A DNA stretch of 64,000 nt, taken from the NCBI GenBank assembly GCA_934446355.1, contig CAKSEC010000002.1, positions 1 through 64,000 of the forward strand, given 5' to 3'. The DNA comes from an uncultured Oscillospiraceae bacterium. GTDB taxonomy: Bacteria > Bacillota > Clostridia > Oscillospirales > Ruminococcaceae. Under the pieces are notes generated by a model. That model made no database searches and was not told the origin of the DNA. It saw only the letters and a program-made list of their open reading frames with translations. The position numbers and the translations under genes were made by a program. This document shows, piece after piece, positions 8,344 to 15,659 of the stretch (its first letter is position 1; the number at the start of each line of letters is the position of its first letter).

Positions 8344-9101
8344 GCAATATGTTGGAGATAAAGAACCTTAGCATTCAGTTCGGCGGACTTCGTGCCGTGG
8401 ACGGATTGAACATGACGATAAAAAAGGGTCAGCTTTATGGCCTTATCGGACCGAACGGCGCAGGCAAGACCACCGTGTTCAATATGCTGACCGGCGTGTA
8501 CAAGCCGACATCGGGCACTATCCTGCTGGACGGCGTGAACATCACCGGAAAGCCTGCCATTGCGATAAACAAGGCGGGTATCGCCCGCACATTCCAGAAC
8601 ATTCGTCTGTTCAAGGAAATGAGCGTTCTTGACAACGTAAAAGTCGGACTGCACAACCACATGAACTATACCGCGATCGAGGGCGTGCTCAGGCTTCCGA
8701 GATACTTCAGGGAGGAAAAGCGTGCGAATGAAAAGGCGCTTGAACTGCTGAAGGTGTTCGATCTTAACGGAGAAGCCGAGCAGCTTTCCCAGAACCTCCC
8801 CTACGGCAAGCAGAGAAAGCTTGAAATAGCACGTGCGCTGGCGACCGACCCGAAGCTGCTTCTGCTTGACGAGCCGGCAGCGGGCATGAACCCGAACGAA
8901 ACGGCGGAACTTATGGAAACGATACATTTCGTGCGTGACGAGTTCAAGATGACCATTCTGCTTATCGAGCACGACATGAAGCTTGTGTCCGGTATCTGCG
9001 AGGAGCTTACTGTGCTGAACTTCGGTCAGGAACTTGCACAGGGCGAAACATCTGCGGTGCTCAACGACCCGAAGGTCATCACCGCATATCTCGGAGAATA
9101 A
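8340..9101 (+). CDS. livG: Branched-chain amino acid ABC transporter ATPase LivG
   Basis: A 253-residue ABC ATPase. Walker A is GPNGAGKTT near residue 38, the signature region is the LivG-type NLPYGKQRKLEIARAL near 155, and Walker B is LLLLDEPAAGMNP near 178 with the H-loop in LLIEHDMK. The NIRLFKEMSVLDNV segment after the Q-loop is typical of LivG. With LivF it energises transport through LivHM. Confidence 0.95.
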   Translation: MSNMLEIKNLSIQFGGLRAVDGLNMTIKKGQLYGLIGPNGAGKTTVFNMLTGVYKPTSGTILLDGVNITGKPAIAINKAGIARTFQNIRLFKEMSVLDNVKVGLHNHMNYTAIEGVLRLPRYFREEKRANEKALELLKVFDLNGEAEQLSQNLPYGKQRKLEIARALATDPKLLLLDEPAAGMNPNETAELMETIHFVRDEFKMTILLIEHDMKLVSGICEELTVLNFGQELAQGETSAVLNDPKVITAYLGE

Positions 9102-9114
9102 GGAGGGAACGCTC

Positions 9115-9825
9115 ATGGCAATGCTGGAAATAAAGGATCTTGAGGTATATTACGGCGCAATAAACGCCATCAAGGGCATTTCCTTTGATGTTGAGCAGGG
9201 CGAGGTCATAGCCCTCATCGGCGCAAACGGCGCAGGAAAGACCACAATACTCCACACTATCACGGGACTTGTCAGCGCAAAGCACGGCTCGATAATGTTC
9301 GGCGGCAAGGATCTGACAAAGACCCCTGCGCATAAGATAGTAGGAATGGGCATGGCTCACGTGCCGGAGGGCAGACGTGTGTTCGCACAGCTTTCAGTAT
9401 ACGAGAACCTCATGCTGGGCGCATACACAAGGTCTGACAAGAGCGAAATATCCGAGTCGCTTGAAAAGGTGTTCGAGCGTTTCCCCAGACTGAAGGAACG
9501 CCGCACGCAGTCAGCCGGAACTCTTTCAGGCGGCGAGCAGCAGATGCTTGCAATGGGCAGGGCGCTTATGTCAAAGCCCGGCATTATCCTGATGGACGAA
9601 CCGTCGATGGGACTTTCCCCGCTTTATGTAAACGAGATCTTCGACATAATTCAGGAGATAAACAAATCAGGCACAACAGTGCTTCTGGTCGAGCAGAACG
9701 CTAAAAAGGCGCTGTCGATAGCGAACCGTGCTTACGTACTCGAAACCGGAAAGATAGTGCTTTCGGGCGACGCCAAGGAGCTTATGAACGACGATTCTGT
9801 AAAGAAAGCCTATCTCGGCGAATGA
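9115..9825 (+). CDS. livF: Branched-chain amino acid ABC transporter ATPase LivF
   Basis: A 236-residue ABC ATPase. The ATG at 9115 has AAGGAGG in front; an upstream in-frame ATG at 9034 lies inside livG. Walker A is GANGAGKTT, the signature LSGGEQQMLAMGRAL, and Walker B IILMDEPSMGLSP. The VPEGRRVFAQLSVYENL motif is diagnostic for LivF. It is the last transport gene of the livJHMGF cluster. Confidence 0.95.
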   Translation: MAMLEIKDLEVYYGAINAIKGISFDVEQGEVIALIGANGAGKTTILHTITGLVSAKHGSIMFGGKDLTKTPAHKIVGMGMAHVPEGRRVFAQLSVYENLMLGAYTRSDKSEISESLEKVFERFPRLKERRTQSAGTLSGGEQQMLAMGRALMSKPGIILMDEPSMGLSPLYVNEIFDIIQEINKSGTTVLLVEQNAKKALSIANRAYVLETGKIVLSGDAKELMNDDSVKKAYLGE

Positions 9826-9845
9826 CCTTTGATTCGGAGGGTATC

Positions 9846-10463
9846 ATGGATAAATACATCGTTACAATTGCAAGAGGATTCGGCAGCGGCGGCAAGACTA
9901 TCGGCAAAATGCTTGCGGAAAGAATGGGCGTCAAGTTCTATGACAAGGACCTTATCCGTATCGCTTCCGATGTCAGCGGCATAAACGAAGCGCTTTTCGG
10001 TCAGAACGACGAAAAGACCAAGTCCGGCGTATTCGGCAAGCCCGGCGTGTACAAAGGCGGCGTTATCGCCCCCGGCAAGAGCGGGTATATCTCGGAGGAG
10101 AACCTGTTCAACTATCAGGCGATGGTGATAAAGCAGATAGCCTCGGAGGGGTCCGCGGTTATAGTCGGCCGCTGTGCGGACTATGTGCTGCGTGACGAGC
10201 CGAACGTGGTCAGGGTGTTCATTTACGCCGACGAGGAAAACTGCATAAGGAATGCCGCAGAGGTGCGTGGAATCACCGACCGCAAGGAGGCAATAAAGAC
10301 CATCGCAGCCACCGACAAGGAGCGTGCGGCTTACTACAAAGCGCACACCGGCAGGGAGTGGATAGACGCCCGTAACTATGACCTGTGTCTTAACAGCGGC
10401 GATCTTGGTTTTGATAAGTGCGTGGATATCATAACGGACTTCATAAAGATAAAGCTTGGCTGA
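9846..10463 (+). CDS. Cytidylate kinase-like family protein
   Basis: A 205-residue P-loop protein of the cytidylate kinase-like group (Cytidylate_kin2). ATG 9846 follows CGGAGGG. The N-terminus YIVTIARGFGSGGKTIGKMLAERMGVKFYDKDLI contains the P-loop GSGGKT and the DKDLI segment of the family; GRCADYVLRDEPNVVRVFIYA and DRKEAIKTIAATDKERAAYY follow. Homologues are common in Clostridia but their substrate is not established, and this is not the housekeeping cmk. It follows livF by 20 bases and probably shares its transcript. Confidence 0.85.
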   Translation: MDKYIVTIARGFGSGGKTIGKMLAERMGVKFYDKDLIRIASDVSGINEALFGQNDEKTKSGVFGKPGVYKGGVIAPGKSGYISEENLFNYQAMVIKQIASEGSAVIVGRCADYVLRDEPNVVRVFIYADEENCIRNAAEVRGITDRKEAIKTIAATDKERAAYYKAHTGREWIDARNYDLCLNSGDLGFDKCVDIITDFIKIKLG

Positions 10464-10476
10464 ATTTAACAATATA

Positions 10477-10513
10477 AGCTGCATACTGGGGAAATCGGTA
10501 TGCAGCTTTTTTT
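10477..10513. terminator. Bidirectional terminator between the kinase-like gene and spoIIR
   Basis: AGCTGCATAC pairs with GTATGCAGCT over an 11-base loop and is followed by seven T residues. The opposite strand has a weaker run of A-T pairs, so it mainly serves the plus-strand operon. Confidence 0.85.
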
Positions 10514-11114
10514 ATTGCCCGCAGAAAAGACTCTTAAAAAACTCGAACAGTGCGAATCTTATCTCGACCCTGCCATCGTTCACGAAATCCTGCGGAAGCA
10601 GGTCCTCCGCTTCTTCCTGTTCAGGGAGCGGTGCGCTTGCAAGCGGGATACAAAGCTGCGGGAATATCACGCACCACCAGTTGTGACCCTCGCCGCTTCC
10701 GAGCGTTATACGCAGCGCCTGATATTCGCCTGCGGGCAGCGTTACGTTGTCGTACTGGCGTGTGGTGAAGTACATCTCGGTGAGTTCGGCGGTCGCTCCG
10801 TAGTCTGCACCGTGCTCTTCCAGAAATCTGCAGCAGCTTTCCTCTATCTCCGGCAGAAGCCCGCTTACCTGCTGCTGCGCTTCGGCTAGGCTGTCCGAGC
10901 CGCTGAGCCGGGTGCCGAATTCCTGCAGAACATGGTCGCGCACCATCAGCTTCAGCTGCTGGTCATATTCGCTGTCGCTGTTTGCGGGAATATGCAGCCG
11001 CAGTACTGCCTGCGGTATCTCGTCGCACTCCTGCGCAAATCCCCGAAAGCTGCCGAGAAGCACCGCCAGAGAAGCCCCGACTGCCATTATGATGTCAAGT
11101 GCACGAATAGTCAT
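10512..11114 (-). CDS. spoIIR: Stage II sporulation protein R
   Basis: A 200-residue SpoIIR, the forespore-made secreted signal that triggers processing of pro-sigma-E by SpoIIGA in the mother cell. The ATG at 11114 has AGGAGG in front; the longer frame to 11375 is not needed. An N-terminal hydrophobic segment (IIMAVGASLAVLLGSF) is followed by the family core VLRLHIPANSDSEYDQQLKLMVRDHVL, PAGEYQALRITLGSGEGHNWWCVIFPQLC and the C-terminal RFALFEFFKSLF. It is a good sign that the organism sporulates or recently did. Confidence 0.93.
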   Translation of the reverse strand: MTIRALDIIMAVGASLAVLLGSFRGFAQECDEIPQAVLRLHIPANSDSEYDQQLKLMVRDHVLQEFGTRLSGSDSLAEAQQQVSGLLPEIEESCCRFLEEHGADYGATAELTEMYFTTRQYDNVTLPAGEYQALRITLGSGEGHNWWCVIFPQLCIPLASAPLPEQEEAEDLLPQDFVNDGRVEIRFALFEFFKSLFCGQ

Positions 11115-11253
11115 GATGTACCTCCTGAATATGTCCTGTATGTTCGCAATATCATCATTGGAGCATTTTCTGCTGTTATTCAGCATTCTTGCGGCGATAA
11201 TGCGACATTTTTCCGTCTGATCCGAGCCGCAGACAAAAAATCCAAAAAATCTA

Positions 11254-11282
11254 TTGCAATAATTTGAGGTATGATGTATAAT
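11254..11282 (+). promoter_or_regulatory. Promoter of hprK
   Basis: TTGCAA and TATAAT separated by exactly 17 bases, 59 bases before the hprK ATG. Confidence 0.8.
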
Positions 11283-11341
11283 GATAATGAGGCGGTCTGC
11301 ATACGCTGTGACCGCATTTAACTGGAAAGGAAAAAATTCAT

Positions 11342-12313
11342 ATGGCGTTTGACGAGATAAACCGAGAATTTTCATTCCCCATGCAGAAGATAATCGACGA
11401 GCATAAGCTTGAAGTCATCTATATGCCGGAGGACGGCGGAAACACACTTATTTCCGACCACGAGATAAACCGTCCGGGACTGCAGTTTGCGGGCTTCTAT
11501 GAGTACTTCGACAAGCAGAGGATACAGGTAATGGGACGTACCGAGTACGCATATCTGTCCTCGCTGGAGCCTGAGGTACGCCGCAGCCGTATCGACAATC
11601 TGCTCAGCTATAAATTCCCCGCACTGATAGTTACAAGAAATCTTGACATTTTTCCGGAGCTTCTGGACAGCGCAAAGGCAAACGAAATGCCGCTCATGCG
11701 CACCGAGGAAAGCACCTCTGTTTTCACATCAAAGCTGGTGAACTTCCTTAACCTGCAGCTTGCGCCCAGAATAACCCGCCACGGCGTTCTTATCGAAATA
11801 TACGGCGAGGGCGTGCTTATCCTCGGCGAAAGCGGCGTCGGCAAGAGCGAAACGGCGATAGAACTTGTCAAGAGAGGTCACAGACTTATCGCAGACGACG
11901 CAGTAGAGATAAAGAAAGCCTCGAACATCACGCTGGTGGGAAGTTCGCCGGACAATATCCGCCACTTCTTGGAACTCAGAGGTATCGGCATAATCAACGC
12001 ACGTCAGCTTTTCGGTGTGGGCGCAGTTAAGCTTAACGAAAAGATAGACATGGTGGTCGAACTTGAACTGTGGAACCCCGAAAAGACCTACGACAGAATG
12101 GGCGTGGATACGCACTATATGACCATTCTCGGCGTAAAGGTGCCGCTTCTGACCATACCGGTGAAGCCCGGACGTAACCTTGCCGTTATCCTTGAGGTGG
12201 CAGCAATGAACAACCGTCAGAAGAAGATGGGCTACAATGCGGCAAAGGACCTGCTGCACCAGCTTGGCATAGATTCCGACAGCGAGGACATCATGTCAGA
12301 CCTCAATATATAA
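11342..12313 (+). CDS. hprK: HPr kinase/phosphorylase
   Basis: A 323-residue HprK/P of normal length. It phosphorylates HPr on Ser46 and reverses this, which sets carbon catabolite repression in Firmicutes. The N-terminal regulatory domain includes HEINRPGLQFAGFYEYFDKQRIQVMGRTE. The kinase P-loop is GESGVGKSE near residue 160, followed by RGHRLIADDAVEI, and the family signature LELRGIGIINARQLFGVGAV near 210. It is followed by a ROK glucokinase 24 bases away, a sensible pairing in sugar metabolism. Its promoter is directly upstream. Confidence 0.96.
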   Translation: MAFDEINREFSFPMQKIIDEHKLEVIYMPEDGGNTLISDHEINRPGLQFAGFYEYFDKQRIQVMGRTEYAYLSSLEPEVRRSRIDNLLSYKFPALIVTRNLDIFPELLDSAKANEMPLMRTEESTSVFTSKLVNFLNLQLAPRITRHGVLIEIYGEGVLILGESGVGKSETAIELVKRGHRLIADDAVEIKKASNITLVGSSPDNIRHFLELRGIGIINARQLFGVGAVKLNEKIDMVVELELWNPEKTYDRMGVDTHYMTILGVKVPLLTIPVKPGRNLAVILEVAAMNNRQKKMGYNAAKDLLHQLGIDSDSEDIMSDLNI

Positions 12314-12337
12314 TATCGACGAAAGGCAGAGAATAAT

Positions 12338-13297
12338 ATGAAATACAATATAGGCATTGACCTTGGCGGCACTAATATAAAGGTCGGTCTGGTGGACGAG
12401 GACTACAATATTGTTGCAAAGGCTACCTGTCCCACAGCGCTTCCCAGACCCGCCGAGGAGATAGCTGACTCCATCTGCGAAACAGTCTGGAAGGCTCTCA
12501 ACGAAGCAAAGGTCACAATAGACGAACTCAACAGCATAGGCATAGGCACTCCCGGCGCAGCTTCACGCAACACCGGCGTCGTGCTGTATTCCTGCAATCT
12601 CGGCTTCCGCAACACCGACCTGCGCTCGCTTATCGGCGCAAGGCTCGGCAAGGAGGTCTATGTCGAGAATGACGCTAACGCAGCGGCTTTCGGCGAGGTG
12701 CTCGCAGGCGCAGGCAAGGGCTACAAGGACGTAGTTGTCGTTACCCTTGGCACAGGCGTAGGCGGCGGCATTATCATTGACGGAAAGATATACACCGGCT
12801 TCAACTACTGCGGCGCAGAACTGGGACATACTGTCATACAGTACGGCGGCAGACCCTGCAACTGCGGCAGAAAGGGCTGCTTCGAGGCTTATTCCTCGGC
12901 GACTGCCCTTATCACTATGACAAAGGAAGCTATGGAAGCTGACAAGTCCAGCAAGATGTGGGAGCTTTGCTCCGGCGATATCAACAACGTTGACGGAAAG
13001 ACCGCATTCGACGGCTGGAGAAACGGCGACAAGAGCGCGAGCGGCGTTGTAGATATGTATATAAGCTACCTCGGCTGCGGACTCACAAATATCGTCAACA
13101 CATTCCAGCCGGAAGTGCTGCTTATCGGCGGCGGTATCTGCAAGGAGGGCGAGAATCTCACAAAGCCGCTCGAAGAGATAATCGCAACCGACAGCTACTG
13201 CGTAGACCCGGATAAATCCACCAAGCTTGCTATAGCGCAGCTCGGAAACGACGCCGGAATAATCGGCGCAGCTTTCCTGTACACGCTTGCTGAGTAA
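12338..13297 (+). CDS. glcK: ROK family glucokinase
   Basis: A 319-residue ROK sugar kinase that probably phosphorylates glucose with ATP. The phosphate-binding motif IGIDLGGTNIKVGLVDE opens the protein, VVVTLGTGVGGGIIIDGK lies near residue 135, and the ROK zinc-binding signature ELGHTVIQYGGRPCNCGRKGCFEAYSS near 163 contains the expected His and three Cys residues. There is no HTH domain, so it is an enzyme rather than a ROK repressor. The RBS is GAAAGG. It appears to be co-transcribed with hprK. Confidence 0.92.
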   Translation: MKYNIGIDLGGTNIKVGLVDEDYNIVAKATCPTALPRPAEEIADSICETVWKALNEAKVTIDELNSIGIGTPGAASRNTGVVLYSCNLGFRNTDLRSLIGARLGKEVYVENDANAAAFGEVLAGAGKGYKDVVVVTLGTGVGGGIIIDGKIYTGFNYCGAELGHTVIQYGGRPCNCGRKGCFEAYSSATALITMTKEAMEADKSSKMWELCSGDINNVDGKTAFDGWRNGDKSASGVVDMYISYLGCGLTNIVNTFQPEVLLIGGGICKEGENLTKPLEEIIATDSYCVDPDKSTKLAIAQLGNDAGIIGAAFLYTLAE

Positions 13298-13307
13298 GGG
13301 GGAAGCT

Positions 13308-13511
13308 ATGTATTTTCTGGCACAAAACGGCGGCGCGCTGGTGCGCAGCGAATATCTGTATATTTCGGGCAATATGATATGCGCAAAGGTGTCCGGCTCT
13401 GAGGACGTTAAGCTTGCCGAATACGAGATACTCGGCGAGGCGCAGGAAATGCTGCACAAGGTTTACACGGCGATAGAGGACGGAGAAACGGTGTTCTCGT
13501 TCGAGGGCTGA
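13308..13511 (+). CDS. Small protein of unknown function downstream of glucokinase
   Basis: A 67-residue protein starting at ATG 13308, which follows AAGGGGGA ten bases after the glucokinase stop. It is not a family I recognise. The sequence is soluble-looking and acidic in its second half (EYEILGEAQEMLHKVYTAIEDGETVFSFEG), with no signal peptide and no cysteine cluster beyond one Cys. Good ribosome site and tight spacing suggest it is real and belongs to the hprK-glucokinase transcript. Confidence 0.7.
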   Translation: MYFLAQNGGALVRSEYLYISGNMICAKVSGSEDVKLAEYEILGEAQEMLHKVYTAIEDGETVFSFEG

Positions 13512-13615
13512 GTATCCCGTAATTCTTTCACTTATTTCAGCATATAATCCATTACATGAACAATAATACTCTCTGGCTGTACGATGTGCAGCCAGTAAGA
13601 CTGCGGAGGTATATT

Positions 13616-14518
13616 TTGGATAATCCCAGACTTGAAGCAATGTGCCGTGAAAACGGCATATCCTGCGAATTTGACCACATTCTCGCCCCAAATACCTCGA
13701 TGAAGATAGGCGGTCCATGCGACATATTCCTGAAAGTCGGCAGCGAAAGTCAGCTTGCCGCCGCAGTTGGATTCTGCAGGGGAGAGGGCATACCGTTTTT
13801 CATTCTCGGAAAGGGCAGCAATCTGCTGGTCAGCAGTGCGGGATTCCGTGGGTGCGTTATTGCGCTGTCGTCCGCTTCTCCGATGATAACTGTGGACGGC
13901 TGCTGCATTACCGCATGGGCTGGCGCAGCGCTGCATTCGGTCTGTCTTGCGGCGTTGGAGCATTCGCTGACGGGGCTTGAATTTGCCTATGGTATTCCCG
14001 GCTCGGTGGGCGGCGCACTTTTCATGAACGCCGGCGCATACGGCGGAGAAATGCGGGATATAGTCACCTCGTGCAGGTATATCAACGAAAACGGCAGCAT
14101 ATGCGAGATGTCGGCGGAGGAAATGCAGCTTTCCTACAGAAGCAGCGTTTTCTCGCATAACGGCGGCGTTATTACTTCGGTAACGATGAAGCTTTCCCAC
14201 GGCGAGCGCGACAGTATACGCTCACGCATGGACGAACTTATGCAGCGCAGGCGTGACAAGCAGCCGCTGGAATACCCAAGCTGCGGAAGTACGTTCAAGC
14301 GGCCGGAGGGCTACTACGCAGCGGCGCTCATTGAGGAATGCGGGCTGAAAGGCTTCACAGTGGGCGGAGCGCAGGTCAGCGAAAAGCACAGCGGCTTTGT
14401 CATCAACCGCAGCGGCGCAACGTTCGAGGACGTGATGGCGGTCGTGGAGGAAGTCCGGCGCAGGGTGCTGGAGCAAAAGGGTATACGGCTTGAATGTGAA
14501 ATGCTGATACTCGGATAA
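13616..14518 (+). CDS. murB: UDP-N-acetylenolpyruvoylglucosamine reductase
   Basis: A 300-residue MurB, the FAD enzyme that completes UDP-MurNAc for peptidoglycan. TTG 13616 is chosen because CGGAGG lies seven bases ahead; the frame extends to an ATG at 13556 without a ribosome site. FAD-binding motifs GKGSNLLVSSAGFRG and YGIPGSVGGALFMNAGAYGGEM are present, with SYRSSVFS and CGSTFKRP carrying the catalytic serine region (type IIb-like). The C-terminus has GGAQVSEKHSGFVIN. A hairpin TGGCTG/CAGCCA lies just upstream. RapZ follows by 11 bases. Confidence 0.94.
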   Translation: MDNPRLEAMCRENGISCEFDHILAPNTSMKIGGPCDIFLKVGSESQLAAAVGFCRGEGIPFFILGKGSNLLVSSAGFRGCVIALSSASPMITVDGCCITAWAGAALHSVCLAALEHSLTGLEFAYGIPGSVGGALFMNAGAYGGEMRDIVTSCRYINENGSICEMSAEEMQLSYRSSVFSHNGGVITSVTMKLSHGERDSIRSRMDELMQRRRDKQPLEYPSCGSTFKRPEGYYAAALIEECGLKGFTVGGAQVSEKHSGFVINRSGATFEDVMAVVEEVRRRVLEQKGIRLECEMLILG

Positions 14519-14529
14519 GGAGCAGGGCA

Positions 14530-15387
14530 ATGGAATTTGTTATCGTCACCGGACTGTCCGGTTCTGGAAAATCCTCGGTAATGAAAGCGCTGGAGGATAT
14601 AGGTTATTTTTGTATCGACAATATGCCGCCGCAGCTTATCCCGGATTTTGCGTCGATGTGCAACGACAATGCCGAGATAACCAAGGTCGCAATAGTGACG
14701 GATATCAGGGGCGGCGCAATGTTCTTTAAGCTGGGCGAGTGTATTGCGAAGCTGCACATTCGGGGAATAGACGTAAAGGTGCTGTTCCTTGAAGCTTCCC
14801 GTGAGGTGCTGATGAAGCGGTACAAGGAAACACGCCGCAAGCACCCGCTGGACGAGGTGTCCGGCGGCGATATCGGAAAGGCGATCGACGCAGAAGCGGA
14901 ACTACTCAGCAAGATACGTGAAAACGCCGATTACATAATAGACTCGACCATGCTCAGCACCGGTCAGCTAAAGGAGCAGATATGCGGTTTGTTCCTAGAA
15001 AAGGCTTCTGACGCAATGATAGTCAGCTGTATGTCGTTCGGCTTCAAGTACGGCTCGCCGCAGGAAGCGGACCTTGTTTTCGACGTGCGCTGCCTGCCGA
15101 ATCCGTTCTATATACCGGAACTCAAGCACAAGACCGGACTGGACAAGGAGGTTCAGGACTACGTGATGAGTTTCCCGCAGTCAAAGGAACTTCGTGAAAA
15201 GCTGTTCGACCTGATAGATTTCCTGATACCTCACTACGTGACGGAGGGAAAGAGCCGCCTTGTGATAGCGTTCGGCTGCACCGGCGGAAAGCACCGCAGC
15301 GTGACTTTCGCAGAGCAGACAGCGGCTTTCCTGAAAGAAAAGGGACTAAGGGTCAGAACGCTTCACAGGGACGCAGAGAAAAAATAA
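14530..15387 (+). CDS. rapZ: RNase adapter / nucleotide-binding protein RapZ
   Basis: A 285-residue RapZ (YvcJ) protein. Walker A is GLSGSGKSSV at residue 8, the family motif DIRGGAMF lies near 60, and the C-terminal domain carries SFGFKYGSPQEADLVFDVR and GCTGGKHRSVTFAE. In E. coli RapZ controls GlmS through small RNAs; the Firmicute protein is linked to competence and cell envelope. Position after murB fits an envelope role. The whiA and yvcK genes that often follow rapZ are absent here. Confidence 0.94.
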   Translation: MEFVIVTGLSGSGKSSVMKALEDIGYFCIDNMPPQLIPDFASMCNDNAEITKVAIVTDIRGGAMFFKLGECIAKLHIRGIDVKVLFLEASREVLMKRYKETRRKHPLDEVSGGDIGKAIDAEAELLSKIRENADYIIDSTMLSTGQLKEQICGLFLEKASDAMIVSCMSFGFKYGSPQEADLVFDVRCLPNPFYIPELKHKTGLDKEVQDYVMSFPQSKELREKLFDLIDFLIPHYVTEGKSRLVIAFGCTGGKHRSVTFAEQTAAFLKEKGLRVRTLHRDAEKK

Positions 15388-15393
15388 TAAAAG

Positions 15394-15420
15394 CATGGGG
15401 CTGAGTAATTCAGCCCCATT
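15394..15420. terminator. Terminator between rapZ and the copper operon
   Basis: ATGGGGCTGA pairs perfectly with TCAGCCCCAT over a five-base loop between the convergent rapZ and copA genes. The T runs on either side are short, so it is likely but modest in both directions. Confidence 0.7.
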
Positions 15421-15449
15421 AAGCTTGTGAAAATCTTATATCCCGACTG

Positions 15450-15659
15450 TCAAGAAATATCAGTAACCGTATAATCCTTATCCTCGACAGCCTTTTTCAG
15501 CACGTCATGAGATACCTCAGCGGAAAGGCTCACCACTGCCGTGCCCTTTTCGTGGCTGACCTCTGCGCTGCTTACTCCCGAAACGGCTTCAAGCGCCTTT
15601 TTCACGGCAGCCTCGCAGTGGCCGCACATCATTCCTTCGATTTTCATTGTAACTGTCAT
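15450..15659 (-). CDS. copZ: Possible internal translation product: free CopZ-like copper chaperone
   Basis: The last 69 codons of copA begin with ATG 15659, which has AAGGAGGA eight bases upstream, in the same frame as copA. The resulting protein would be exactly the size of a free-standing CopZ and carries the copper site GMMCGHC. The simplest reading is that copA lost its stop codon and now reads through into copZ, while copZ can still be started on its own. Whether the short product is made cannot be seen from sequence. Confidence 0.6.
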   Translation of the reverse strand: MTVTMKIEGMMCGHCEAAVKKALEAVSGVSSAEVSHEKGTAVVSLSAEVSHDVLKKAVEDKDYTVTDIS